Source: CAWGMT01 sp963823675 (lineage in GTDB: Bacteria > Planctomycetota > Planctomycetia > Isosphaerales > Isosphaeraceae). Taken from it: a stretch of DNA of 64,000 bases. The notes under the pieces were generated by a model that worked only from the letters and a program-made list of their open reading frames with translations, ran no database searches and was not told the DNA's origin. Position 1 is the stretch's first letter. Each line of letters opens with the position of its first letter. The translations under genes and the position numbers were made by a program. The stretch spans positions 124,001 through 188,000 of the forward strand of contig CAWGMT010000007.1 of assembly GCA_963823675.1 (NCBI GenBank), read 5' to 3'. Below are positions 8,192 to 15,918 of this stretch, one piece after another.

Positions 8192-10072
8192 TCAAAGGTA
8201 AGTGACGCTTCCCCGTGTGTCGTTGTTGCTGGTGGCGGCGTGGTTGCACGCGACCTTCGTTTTCGTGAGCGAGACGCCGGCGCCTGGCGTGACGTCAATG
8301 CCACCGCCGAAGCCGTCGCCGCTGATACCACCCAGGCCGCCTTCGCCACCGGTGGCTTGGTTAAACTCAAGCCAACTGCTGGAGATCGCGGTGGTCGTAA
8401 TCGGATCGGCGAAGAGTCCGCCGCCCAGGCCGATCCCGCCGTTGCCGCCAGCCCCGCCGTTGCCGCCCTGGGCCACGTTGAAGATCAACGTACTTTGGTC
8501 GAGTGTCAGGGAAGACATCTCAGCACCGATACCAGGGTGGGCGGCGAGGACCAAATCGCCGAAGCCGCCGCCGTTTCCGAAGGCGCCGCCCTCACCGGCA
8601 CCCCCAATCGCTCCCAAGCCTCCGGCACCGCCGACGGCCCGATTACTGAGAAAAAGACTGGTTGAGACCGTCGCGGTCGCGTCGATACCATTGTAGAAAC
8701 CGCCGCCCACGCTGCTGCCGCCGAGGGAACCTGGTCCGCCGCTGCCTCCCTTGGCCTGATTGCCCTCGAGGATCACGCCGGTCAGGGTCGTCGTTGTGAA
8801 GCCGGCACTCGCGATGCCGCCGCCTCCGGCAAGACCGCCGACGCCCGTAGCCGAGTTACCGCCCTGCGCCTGGTTGCCCACAAAGGAACTGTTCGTGACG
8901 GTGAGCGAAGCGAATTGATTGCAAATGCCGCCGCCCACGGCGAGCCCGACAAAGCCATTGATGCCATTGTCTGCGACGCCACTGTTGTTATTGCCTTGGT
9001 CGCCCCCCTTGGCCAGATTGTTCGAGAACGCGCTGTTCGTGATCGTCGTCGGAGCAGCAGATTCCTCCGTGTAGAAGGCGCCGCCATCGGCCTGACCGCC
9101 ATCCTGGTACATGATGTTGTTGGCCGCGTTGCTGCCGATGGCCTCATTGCGGCTGAACGTGCTGTTGCTGATGGCCGTATTGCCGTTATAGAAGTCGGCG
9201 CCGGTGATGGGACCTTCGACGCAGATGGCGCCGCCTTGTCCAGTACGGGCGAGCGCAATATTCCCAATGAATGTCGAGTTGCTGATGGTCGCGGCCGAGC
9301 CATCGGTGTTGATGGCGCCGCCGGTCCCATAGGCTGGCCCCGTCGAAACACCATCAACCTGGTTGCCGGTGAAATTACTATTTGTCACCGTGACTGAAGG
9401 ACCAAAACTGTCGATGCCTCCGCCCTGAGAGCCCGCGTTGGTGGAGTTCAAGGAGGCCACGTTGTTAAAGAAGGAACATGCGTTGACGGTAAGGGTGCCC
9501 CCATTCTCGATGCCGCCGCCGGAGCCTCCGTCCAGGCCCGTGCTGTCGGCCATCGCGTGGTTGTTCGTCATAACGACGTGGTTGAGGCTCAGCGTGCCGG
9601 ACGGTTCTCCGGGCATCGCGGCGCCTTCAACAAGGATGCCACCCCCATTGGCCCCGACCGTATTGCCATCGGTGATCGTCAAGGACCCGATGGTCACGGT
9701 TGCGTTTGGGCTGATGTCGAAAACACGGCTGGTGCCACCTCCGCTGACGGATAGCAGGCTCGCGCCCGGGCCGTCGATGTTCAGGCTCGTGGTGATATCC
9801 AGCTCGCCGGTGGTCAGCACGATGGTCTGGCCTCGCAGACCGGCGGCAAACGCAATGGTGTCGCCGCGCTTGGCGGCGGCGATGTCGGCGCGGAGCGAGC
9901 CCGCGCCGCTGTCTTGGTTGTTCATGACCGTCAACGTGCTGAGCAGCGTCCGGTTCTCCATCTGGTCGAGCCAGGGCAGGAATCGCCTCTTACTGGTCCG
10001 TCGGCGCTTCGGCCGCGCCACGAGCCGCATCGAAAACTGTAATTTTTTCGACATATTCGTGAGCGGTGACAT
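8192..10072 (-). CDS. Parallel beta-helix surface protein
   Basis: A 626-residue protein. The N-terminus is basic (ARPKRRRTSKRR), followed by WLDQMENRTLLS, the planctomycete surface-protein signature also seen in the paralogues to the right. Next comes TLTVMNNQDSGAGSLRADI, the typical opening of CSLREA/Pmp-like beta-helix proteins. The rest is a run of units such as SLTLDQSTLIFNVAQGGNG, rich in GGG and N-x-A-x-G-G, as in right-handed beta-helices and polymorphic membrane proteins. No transmembrane anchor or autotransporter barrel is seen. I chose ATG 10072 because AGGAGA lies 9 bases upstream; an in-frame start at 10093 lacks this. Its probable role is cell-surface adhesion or structure. A structured leader lies about 160 bp upstream. 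Confidence 0.8.
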   Translation of the reverse strand: MSPLTNMSKKLQFSMRLVARPKRRRTSKRRFLPWLDQMENRTLLSTLTVMNNQDSGAGSLRADIAAAKRGDTIAFAAGLRGQTIVLTTGELDITTSLNIDGPGASLLSVSGGGTSRVFDISPNATVTIGSLTITDGNTVGANGGGILVEGAAMPGEPSGTLSLNHVVMTNNHAMADSTGLDGGSGGGIENGGTLTVNACSFFNNVASLNSTNAGSQGGGIDSFGPSVTVTNSNFTGNQVDGVSTGPAYGTGGAINTDGSAATISNSTFIGNIALARTGQGGAICVEGPITGADFYNGNTAISNSTFSRNEAIGSNAANNIMYQDGGQADGGAFYTEESAAPTTITNSAFSNNLAKGGDQGNNNSGVADNGINGFVGLAVGGGICNQFASLTVTNSSFVGNQAQGGNSATGVGGLAGGGGIASAGFTTTTLTGVILEGNQAKGGSGGPGSLGGSSVGGGFYNGIDATATVSTSLFLSNRAVGGAGGLGAIGGAGEGGAFGNGGGFGDLVLAAHPGIGAEMSSLTLDQSTLIFNVAQGGNGGAGGNGGIGLGGGLFADPITTTAISSSWLEFNQATGGEGGLGGISGDGFGGGIDVTPGAGVSLTKTKVACNHAATSNNDTRGSVTYL

Positions 10073-10234
10073 AACAGCAATCTCCTGTTGCAAAAGACAC
10101 TCGGTTCCGCCAGCGCTGGGTTTGCAAGTTTTTCGGCGGCCGGCACGCCTGGATAAGAAAGGCCAGGAAAGCGATGATCAAGGCGACGTCGTTCACCTCC
10201 TTTTTTCGTTGCGATCCGCAAAATCAAGACCGAG

Positions 10235-10300
10235 CAAGCGTCCCGGCGCGGATCGAGCGCCGGGCCAGTGAGGCTTCTGCTTGGCGGTGAGGATTCACCG
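10235..10300 (-). ncRNA. Candidate structured leader RNA, copy 1
   Basis: Read on the minus strand: a hairpin CGGTGA-ATCC-TCACCG (10300-10285); then CCAAGCAGAAGCCTCA; then a hairpin CCCGGCGC / GCGCCGGG (10264-10242); and GCTTG pairing back to CAAGC. A second copy with the same order lies at 26427-26496 upstream of a different surface gene. The central AAGCAGAAGCCTCA is unchanged while stem bases vary compatibly. A strong AAAAAAGGAGG follows near 10205, then an unrecognised open frame (LIIAFLAFLIQAC) before the beta-helix gene. I cannot assign it to a known riboswitch class. The 10073-10401 gap holds nothing else except the hairpins at 10344-10374. Confidence 0.55.
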
Positions 10301-10343
10301 GCAGGGGCCCGGTCCTTCGACGTACTGCCCGGGCGGGCGTCGT

Positions 10344-10374
10344 AGCCCTGACTGATCAGGGCTCTGTCAGAGCC
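10344..10374 (-). terminator. Two overlapping hairpins after the DUF1559 gene
   Basis: AGCCCTGA-CTGA-TCAGGGCT (10344-10363) and GGCTCT-GTC-AGAGCC (10360-10374) share bases, so they are mutually exclusive stems. They sit 28-58 bp after the DUF1559 stop. No T-run follows, so termination is likely but unproven. Confidence 0.4.
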
Positions 10375-10401
10375 GCTTCGGCCTCGACGACCAAGGCGCG
10401 A

Positions 10402-11436
10402 TCAATAGGCATCGGCGCTGACGACCTCGCCCCTGTTCCGGCTGGAAATCGCCTGGTACGTACCGAACGGGGTGGTGTCGCTGTAAAGCGCGGGATTGCC
10501 CCCGAACGTCATGCCGACGGGCAGACCGGTCGCGGGATCGATCGGCCAACTGCTGATCGTGTCCTTCACGAAGCGGACCGAGCCGTCGACCATGGCGAAA
10601 TTGGCGCCACCAGGATGCATGCTCGAGGCCGCCTGGATGAAAGCAGTGGACTGGGTAGCTCCGCCGTCGTTGGCGTTGACGACTTTTCGTTGTGGATTGA
10701 TCGGATAGAGGGTGCTGAACATCACGTCGCCGAACGCTCCGGACGTCCACCAGTGCCAATCGAGGCAGGGCGGGACGCCTCCCCCGGCCGGCACGGCGCA
10801 GCTCAACAGGGCGTGAGCGCGCTCGCCGAAGATGAGGGTCTGGCTGGTCCCGTCGGTGATCATCGCGAGGCTCACGGAACTCTGAATCCAGTACAGGCCG
10901 TTGATCTGGGCTTGCCGGACCGGGTTGAAAGACGGGTGATACCAGGTACCCGTGCAGCCGGCGTAGCTGGTGTAGTACATCGTGCCGGGGCCGTCGATCA
11001 TATCGGGGACCGTCTGCGGCACGTTGACCGTCGCATCGCTCGGGCACCACAGAGTTCCGACCCCGGTGGCCGAGATCGTGTAGTTGGCTCGCCGGTACGT
11101 GGGAAGACTGAAATTGAACGCGCTAAAGAGCGGCTGCTGTTCCAGGTAGGGCAGGATCGCAATGAACAGGTTGTTGGACGGTTGAAGGCTCCCGTCCACG
11201 GGATCGGCTGCGACACCCGTGCCCTGTGGCAGGGTGTTCACGGCGTTGAGATAGTTTTGCGAGGCCAGGGCGAGTTGCTTGAGGTTGTTGACACACCCCA
11301 CACGCCGTGCGGCTTCCCGCGCCGCCTGTACGGCAGGCAGGAGCAGGGCGATCAGGACGGCGATGATCGCGATGACCACTAGCAACTCGATTAACGTGAA
11401 GGCCCTTGCGGGCGAGCGATCGGTCTTGGTCTTCAT
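10402..11436 (-). CDS. DUF1559 pseudopilin-like protein
   Basis: A 344-residue member of the planctomycete DUF1559 family. The type IV pilin/type II secretion N-terminal signal is clear: ARAFTLIELLVVIAIIAVL, with cleavage expected before Phe, then ALLLPAVQAAREAARR and NNLKQLALASQNY. The end holds the family's H-x-GGANFAMVDGSVRFVKD motif and finishes with NRGEVVSADAY. These proteins are presumed to be processed by a prepilin peptidase and to form or decorate an envelope structure; function is unproven. I chose ATG 11436 (MKTKTDRSPARAF), just before the leader; an upstream in-frame start would add 17 poorly matching residues. It follows the small lipoprotein gene, a pairing often seen with this family. 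Confidence 0.92.
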   Translation of the reverse strand: MKTKTDRSPARAFTLIELLVVIAIIAVLIALLLPAVQAAREAARRVGCVNNLKQLALASQNYLNAVNTLPQGTGVAADPVDGSLQPSNNLFIAILPYLEQQPLFSAFNFSLPTYRRANYTISATGVGTLWCPSDATVNVPQTVPDMIDGPGTMYYTSYAGCTGTWYHPSFNPVRQAQINGLYWIQSSVSLAMITDGTSQTLIFGERAHALLSCAVPAGGGVPPCLDWHWWTSGAFGDVMFSTLYPINPQRKVVNANDGGATQSTAFIQAASSMHPGGANFAMVDGSVRFVKDTISSWPIDPATGLPVGMTFGGNPALYSDTTPFGTYQAISSRNRGEVVSADAY

Positions 11437-11473
11437 CGGGTCTCTCATCCGGAAAAAGTGTCCACTTCCAAAC

Positions 11474-11497
11474 CCACCTGCTGACAAGAGCAGGTGG
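11474..11497 (-). promoter_or_regulatory. Hairpin between lipoprotein and DUF1559 genes
   Basis: CCACCTGCT-GACAAG-AGCAGGTGG: a 9-bp perfect stem in the 87-bp gap between the two genes. It could attenuate or terminate the lipoprotein transcript, or set the ratio of the two products. Confidence 0.4.
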
Positions 11498-11523
11498 CGT
11501 CCCCAGGGGCGACGATCTTGTCA

Positions 11524-11742
11524 TCATTGGAAATTAGAACTGGCCCGGCTCCTTTGGCTGGCCGGCTTGCGGGTGTCCTTGGCCAACCGCGGCTGTTTCG
11601 CGTCTTCGAGGTTCTTGAGACTTCGAACGGCCGGGTCCTGCCGGTCCACGGTAATCGTGCCGGCCCCGTACGGTTGGCAGCCGGCGAAAAGACACGCCCC
11701 AAGGAGCAACCCGAGGGATCGGCGACGGTACTGGTCAGGCAT
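11524..11742 (-). CDS. Small lipoprotein
   Basis: A 72-residue protein starting at ATG 11742, with AGGAG eight bases upstream. Residues 6-22 form a signal peptide (RRSLGLLLGACLFAGC) whose LFAGC lipobox predicts lipidation at Cys. The mature part is short and hydrophilic (GAGTITVDRQDPAVRSLKN, ending ASQRSRASSNFQ). Small lipoproteins like this are common beside DUF1559 genes in planctomycetes and may anchor or chaperone their partner; that is inference. A longer start at 11781 would place the ATG inside the palindrome and lacks a ribosome-binding site. Confidence 0.75.
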   Translation of the reverse strand: MPDQYRRRSLGLLLGACLFAGCQPYGAGTITVDRQDPAVRSLKNLEDAKQPRLAKDTRKPASQRSRASSNFQ

Positions 11743-11759
11743 GAGCCGGACTCCTTTTG

Positions 11760-11785
11760 ATAGTTGACGAACTATGTTCATAGTT
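11760..11785. promoter_or_regulatory. Palindromic operator-like site upstream of the lipoprotein gene
   Basis: ATAGTT-GACG-AACTATG-TT-CATAGTT: three half-sites of AACTAT/ATAGTT give two overlapping palindromes of 6 and 7 bp arms. The site lies 18-43 bp before the lipoprotein start and right after the kinase stop. It is AT-rich against a GC-rich background. It could bind a dimeric regulator or act as a weak hairpin. Confidence 0.4.
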
Positions 11786-11790
11786 AAGTT

Positions 11791-14700
11791 TCAACGTTTG
11801 TGGCCGCCATCGGAATGACCGGGTGTGACCGAATTCTTCATCAGGAGGTGAATGACATCGTGAAAGTCGGCGCGGGAACGGATCGGTTCGAGGTGTTCGT
11901 CGTGACTCAGCTTGTAAACGTTGTCGAAACCATACGCCACGGCCCCCCGGAGCGCCGCCACGGCGGCCGCGGGCGGCCCGGGCGCCGACGGATCGAGCCT
12001 GGCCAGGAGGGCCAAGGCGCAGGCCAGCTCATAGTTGTAGGACGAGTCTTCGCGGGCGAGCTTCTCCGCAACTGCGACTGCGCGTTCCGCCGCGGCCTTG
12101 GCCTCAACTGGCTTGCCTGTCGCGGCGAGTGTGAAGCCTCGAGCCGTCTCGATCCTGGCCTGGAGGTTCCTCCACCTTGGTCGATCCGGGTTCGCCTGGA
12201 GCGCCGTGGCGAGGGCGGCCTCGGCCTTGGCGAGCGCCCCCAGGCTGTCGGCTGAGGAGCCGGACCGGGCGGTGATTTCGGCGACGGCCAGGTATCCCGC
12301 GACCGCCAGCCAAACGCCGTCGCCGACCCGCGGAGCGTCCCGTACCGTCTTTTCCCACTCCGGGAGGAGCGTGTTCAAGGCGGTTTTCCGAGTGCCCAGC
12401 GATTCGCCAGTACAGGCTGCAAGCCGAGGCCGCTCGATGCTGAGGAGGAGGACGAGAGTGTCGTTGCCACCGACGCCTCTTTGTAGCCGTCCCTCCTTGA
12501 TCCCGAGGGCCTCTTCGCAGTTCTTCGCCGCGAGATCGAACCGGCCGGCCTCCCTTTCGACTCCCGCGAGGTACGCGGCGCTCTCGGCAAGGCTCCCAGA
12601 GCCGTTGAACAAGGTCGGGTTCAGCGCCACGAGCTCCCGCTCCACTGTCATGACTTTTCCAAGGTTGGCTCTCGCCTCTTCCGTCTGGCCTCGCTCAGCC
12701 CGCAACCGCCCAAGGTGCAGGTAGGTCTCCCCTTGAGTGTCGCGGTACTCGATCACCGTGGGGTTCGCTTGGACAATCTCGTCGATGATGAGGCAGGCTT
12801 GCTCGAAGTCAGCCTCTGCGACGCGAAGATTGCCGAGCAGCAAGCGATCCTTTCCGCGTTCGCCCAAGCAGCCGGCCTTGGCCTTGCGGAGCAGAGTGCT
12901 TGTTGGTCGCCCCGCCAGAAGTGCATCCAAACACTCGAGCGCACGGGTGTTAGTTTCCACGGCGGCGTCTAGATTGCCCAGAACCAGTTGCGTCACGCCG
13001 AGGTTGTTCAGCGCTCGGCTCAGCAACCGCCGCGTCTCAAAGTCGGCGGGCGAGCGTTCCGCGGCGTCGCTTAAGATCTCGACGGCCTTCTCGCACTCGC
13101 GGTTGGCGCCCACATTGTCCCCGGCCGCGTTTCGCCCCCACCCGCTGATGTCATGACTTCGCCCAAGACAGCGACGCGGTTCCGGGTCGTCCGGTCTGGC
13201 CCGCACGACCTCGGCCCAGAGTTCGGCCGCGAGCCGGGCCGTTTGAGAGCCCTCTTCCGGCTGGTTGGAGCGAACTGCCTCGAGAGCAAACGCCTGGCAG
13301 CTTCGGGCCAAGCCGATGCGCACCTCGAGGTTTGTCGGATCCGCGACGAGGAGGGCCTTGAAATGCCCGATGGCGGTCGAAAGGATCTGCTTGGCTTCTT
13401 CCTTATAGCCGATCTCGCCGGTGATTGTCCCCCACCGGAAGAAGGCGCTCGCCAGTTGAACCTTGAGGGCCGGGTCGTTGGTGTTCTTTTCGGCGAGCGT
13501 TTTGTAGTAGGGCAGCGAGAGCTTGAGCAGCTTTTGCCGCAGGGGCTGCATTCCGGGCTCATCGAGGAGATAATCCTCGCTGACCTCCTTGTAGTAGGTA
13601 TTGACCGCCTCGTTGGCCATCTTCAAGGTCTGCCTCGCCTCGTCGCGGGCTGCGACCGCGGCACGCCACTGCCAGGTCACCGCCGCCAGACCCGAAAGTG
13701 CGGTCACAGCAAGGCCCAAAAGCAGCGCGGCGATCACTGGACGCCTCTTCGCCCACTTCCAGCACCGCTCCACCATACCGGTGTCCCGGGCGCGGACCGG
13801 TTTCCCATCCAGGAACAGCGCCAGGTCGGCGGCCAGCGCCCCGGCCGTCGTGTACCGACCCGCAGGCTCGCGTGCGATCGCCTTCTGGATGATCGTCTCC
13901 AGGTCGCGGGGCGCATCAGGGCTGATCTTCCGCAGCCGCGGCGGCTCCTCCTCCATCACCTGGCGGATGAGCGCCTGGCGGGCTGCCTGATCGAATGCCG
14001 GCCGCAGCGCCACCATCTCGTACAAAGTCAAGCCCAGGGCATACACGTCCGACCGGGCGTCGCACCGCCCATGGAACCGCTCCGGGGCCATGTAGCGAAT
14101 CGTCCCCACGATGTCGCCGGTGTTCGTCAGGTTGTCCCCCTCCACTGCCTTGGCCAAACCGAAGTCGGCGACCCAGGCGGTCCCCTGGGCATCAAGCAGA
14201 AGGTTGGAGGGTTTGATGTCGCGGTGAAAGATACCCTGCGTGTGGGCGTACTCCAGGGCGCTGGCGACTTGCTCCCCGACCCGCGCTACGCTCCGCCAGT
14301 AACGGGCGTCCGATCCGTTGACCGACGACAGCCCCATCGGACCGAGCAGGACCTCGGAAGACAGGTCGGCGGATGCGACCATCGGTTGGGGCGAGTGAAT
14401 CATCATTCCCAATTCGTCTGGTCGCGAGGCCTCAATCGAGGACGGGTCATCCGCGAGCAGTCGGGTCGAACCAAAGTGTTCGGTGAGGAGCGACCGGGCG
14501 ACGCCGGCGGCGGTAGGGGCGACGCCAGCCGGCTTTTCCCGGGTTTCCGGCGGCGAGGCTACGGCGGGAGCGGGGGTTGGCGTCGCGGACCTGAGCCGCT
14601 TGACCTCTTCGATTACATTGTCCAGGCCCAGGCCCGGGATGAACTGCATCGCGTAGTAGTGCAGCCCATCCTGCTCGCCGACTCCGAAGACCGGCACGAT

Positions 14701-15135
14701 GTTGGTGTGGTGCAACTGGGCTGCCGCGCGGGCCTCGCGCTCGAACCGCCGCACCTGCGCCGCGTCGGCGATCGCGTGGGTGGCAAGGACCTTGAGGGCA
14801 ACCCGCCGGCCGAGCGACTCCTGCTCGGCCTCGTAGACCACTCCCATGCCGCCGCGGCCGGCCTCGCGGAGCACGCGGAAGTCGCCCAGCCGCTCCAGCC
14901 GCGCACCGCGGACGACCACCGCCGCGGGCACGAAGTCGCCGGTAACGTCGCCCGAGCCGGGCTTGAACTGCTCCATCATCATGAGCGCAGGGAACGCCCG
15001 GCGGATCTCGGCGGCCAGGTCAGGGTTGGCCGCGGCGTAGCCCTCAACCGAGGGCTTCTGGCCCAGCCGGTGCCGCTCCACGAACTCGTCGGCGAGGGCG
15101 CTGAACCGTTCTTCCGAAGTCGCAGAGCCGGTCAC
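11791..15135 (-). CDS. Hanks-type Ser/Thr protein kinase with C-terminal TPR region
   Basis: About 1114 residues. After a helical N-terminus (RFSALADEFVERHRLGQK) comes a kinase domain: glycine loop EAGRGGMGVVYEAEQ, Lys in RRVALKVLA, HRD loop FHRDIKPSNLLLD, DFG in VADFGLAKAVEG and APE in YMAPERF. A roughly 80-residue low-complexity insert follows DNVIEEVKRL. One membrane helix (IAALLLGLAVTALSGLAAV) separates the cytoplasmic kinase from about 600 residues of TPR-like helical repeats. It probably senses an envelope signal and phosphorylates cytoplasmic targets, perhaps the ECF sigma factor encoded just upstream. I chose GTG 15135, with GGGGAGG seven bases upstream; an earlier GTG at 15210 overlaps the frame-corrected sigma stop but lacks a ribosome-binding site. 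Confidence 0.9.
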   Translation of the reverse strand: MTGSATSEERFSALADEFVERHRLGQKPSVEGYAAANPDLAAEIRRAFPALMMMEQFKPGSGDVTGDFVPAAVVVRGARLERLGDFRVLREAGRGGMGVVYEAEQESLGRRVALKVLATHAIADAAQVRRFEREARAAAQLHHTNIVPVFGVGEQDGLHYYAMQFIPGLGLDNVIEEVKRLRSATPTPAPAVASPPETREKPAGVAPTAAGVARSLLTEHFGSTRLLADDPSSIEASRPDELGMMIHSPQPMVASADLSSEVLLGPMGLSSVNGSDARYWRSVARVGEQVASALEYAHTQGIFHRDIKPSNLLLDAQGTAWVADFGLAKAVEGDNLTNTGDIVGTIRYMAPERFHGRCDARSDVYALGLTLYEMVALRPAFDQAARQALIRQVMEEEPPRLRKISPDAPRDLETIIQKAIAREPAGRYTTAGALAADLALFLDGKPVRARDTGMVERCWKWAKRRPVIAALLLGLAVTALSGLAAVTWQWRAAVAARDEARQTLKMANEAVNTYYKEVSEDYLLDEPGMQPLRQKLLKLSLPYYKTLAEKNTNDPALKVQLASAFFRWGTITGEIGYKEEAKQILSTAIGHFKALLVADPTNLEVRIGLARSCQAFALEAVRSNQPEEGSQTARLAAELWAEVVRARPDDPEPRRCLGRSHDISGWGRNAAGDNVGANRECEKAVEILSDAAERSPADFETRRLLSRALNNLGVTQLVLGNLDAAVETNTRALECLDALLAGRPTSTLLRKAKAGCLGERGKDRLLLGNLRVAEADFEQACLIIDEIVQANPTVIEYRDTQGETYLHLGRLRAERGQTEEARANLGKVMTVERELVALNPTLFNGSGSLAESAAYLAGVEREAGRFDLAAKNCEEALGIKEGRLQRGVGGNDTLVLLLSIERPRLAACTGESLGTRKTALNTLLPEWEKTVRDAPRVGDGVWLAVAGYLAVAEITARSGSSADSLGALAKAEAALATALQANPDRPRWRNLQARIETARGFTLAATGKPVEAKAAAERAVAVAEKLAREDSSYNYELACALALLARLDPSAPGPPAAAVAALRGAVAYGFDNVYKLSHDEHLEPIRSRADFHDVIHLLMKNSVTPGHSDGGHKR

Positions 15136-15206
15136 CGAGCACCTCCCCTGAATGGTGCCCCGAGCCGTCGTGGGACACTTTTTGTCTTGTGCCGTCTTCC
15201 CCGACC

Positions 15207-15846
15207 TCACGCTTTATCAAGAAACCCCGGCATGCGTTCCAGCAAATCGCGCAGGCGCCCTGAATGCGCGGATGTAGCGGTTGTTCGCCGCCGTCTTCGA
15301 CAGCCCGAGCACCTCGGAGGCTTCGCCGTTGGAAAGCTCCTCGAAATGCCGCAGCGCCAGAATCTCGCGGTCCATCGGGTCCATGTTATTGAGCACGGCC
15401 TGGAGCTGGACCTGACGCTCGGCTCGCATCGCCGCCTGGCTCGGGGTCGTGAACCGCCCCAGTAACTGGCCTGCCAGCGAGGCGGAGCTGGCTTGCGGCA
15501 GTGCGCCACGGTAGAGCGACACCTCGCGGCCGGCGTCGCGCATGGCAGTTCCGAGATGCCGGCGGTGAATTTCCACGAGCCGCTGTCCGGTCACCAACCG
15601 TGACCAGAGGTAAGGCGTGAACGCGAACTGCTGTGCGTATTCGGGCAACCGCTGCGCCAGGTCGATGTAAGCTTCCTGGAGGACGTCGGAAGGGTCGACC
15701 CGGCCCTGGAGCCGGCGATCAAGCCGCAGCCTGACCATTTGCCGCAGGCGTTTGCGGTGCCGCTGCCAGAACTCGGCGAGGGCGGCAAGGTCGCCTGCGG
15801 CCGCGCGTCGGAGCAGCATCTCGTTCTCGCCGGGCTCGCTTGTCAT
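15207..15846 (-). CDS. ECF-type RNA polymerase sigma factor, frameshifted at the C-terminus
   Basis: About 210 residues of the planctomycete ECF group encoded beside Ser/Thr kinases. Region 2 is seen in RVDPSDVLQEAYIDLAQR, region 4 in MDREILALRHFEELSNGEA with the helix-turn-helix SEVLGLSKTAANNRYIRA. Near 15265 one extra G in a GGG run throws the last residues out of frame; restoring it gives RLRDLLERMPGFLDKA and a stop at 15207, while the raw frame stops at 15217. The equivalent place is shifted in the sigma gene at 36646. Start: ATG 15846; ATG 15858 is in frame. It lies upstream of, and probably in one operon with, the kinase at 11791-15135. Confidence 0.85.
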
Positions 15847-15854
15847 GAGAGTTC

Positions 15855-15895
15855 CCATATAGACAGAAATGCGGGCGGAGGCCGGTTGTCCACAG
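15855..15895 (-). promoter_or_regulatory. Conserved promoter of the sigma gene, copy 1
   Basis: The 41 bp agree at about 30 positions with 27270-27310, at the same distance from the other sigma gene. On the minus strand the shared blocks are CTGTGGA, GCCTCC, CCCGCATTT and CTATATGG. CTGTGGA could be the -35 and GCATTT the -10 element with a 16-bp spacer. Such conservation suggests one ECF sigma (perhaps each its own) reads both. Confidence 0.6.
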
Positions 15896-15918
15896 CTTCA
15901 TGAGAATAATAATGTCCC

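Noticed and set aside
9990..10196. 68-codon minus-strand frame starting NDVALIIAFLAFLIQAC after a strong AAAAAAGGAGG
   Set aside because: The ribosome-binding site overlaps its GTG, and the C-terminal part runs into the beta-helix gene in another frame; noted with the leader only.
10235..10300. Assigning the leader to a cyclic-di-GMP or cobalamin riboswitch
   Set aside because: Tried by eye; the conserved bases of those classes are not present in order.
13153..15465. Open frame of 770 codons on the plus strand opposite the kinase and sigma genes
   Set aside because: It is antisense to well-matched kinase motifs; its protein has biased composition and no recognisable domain, a common shadow effect at high GC.
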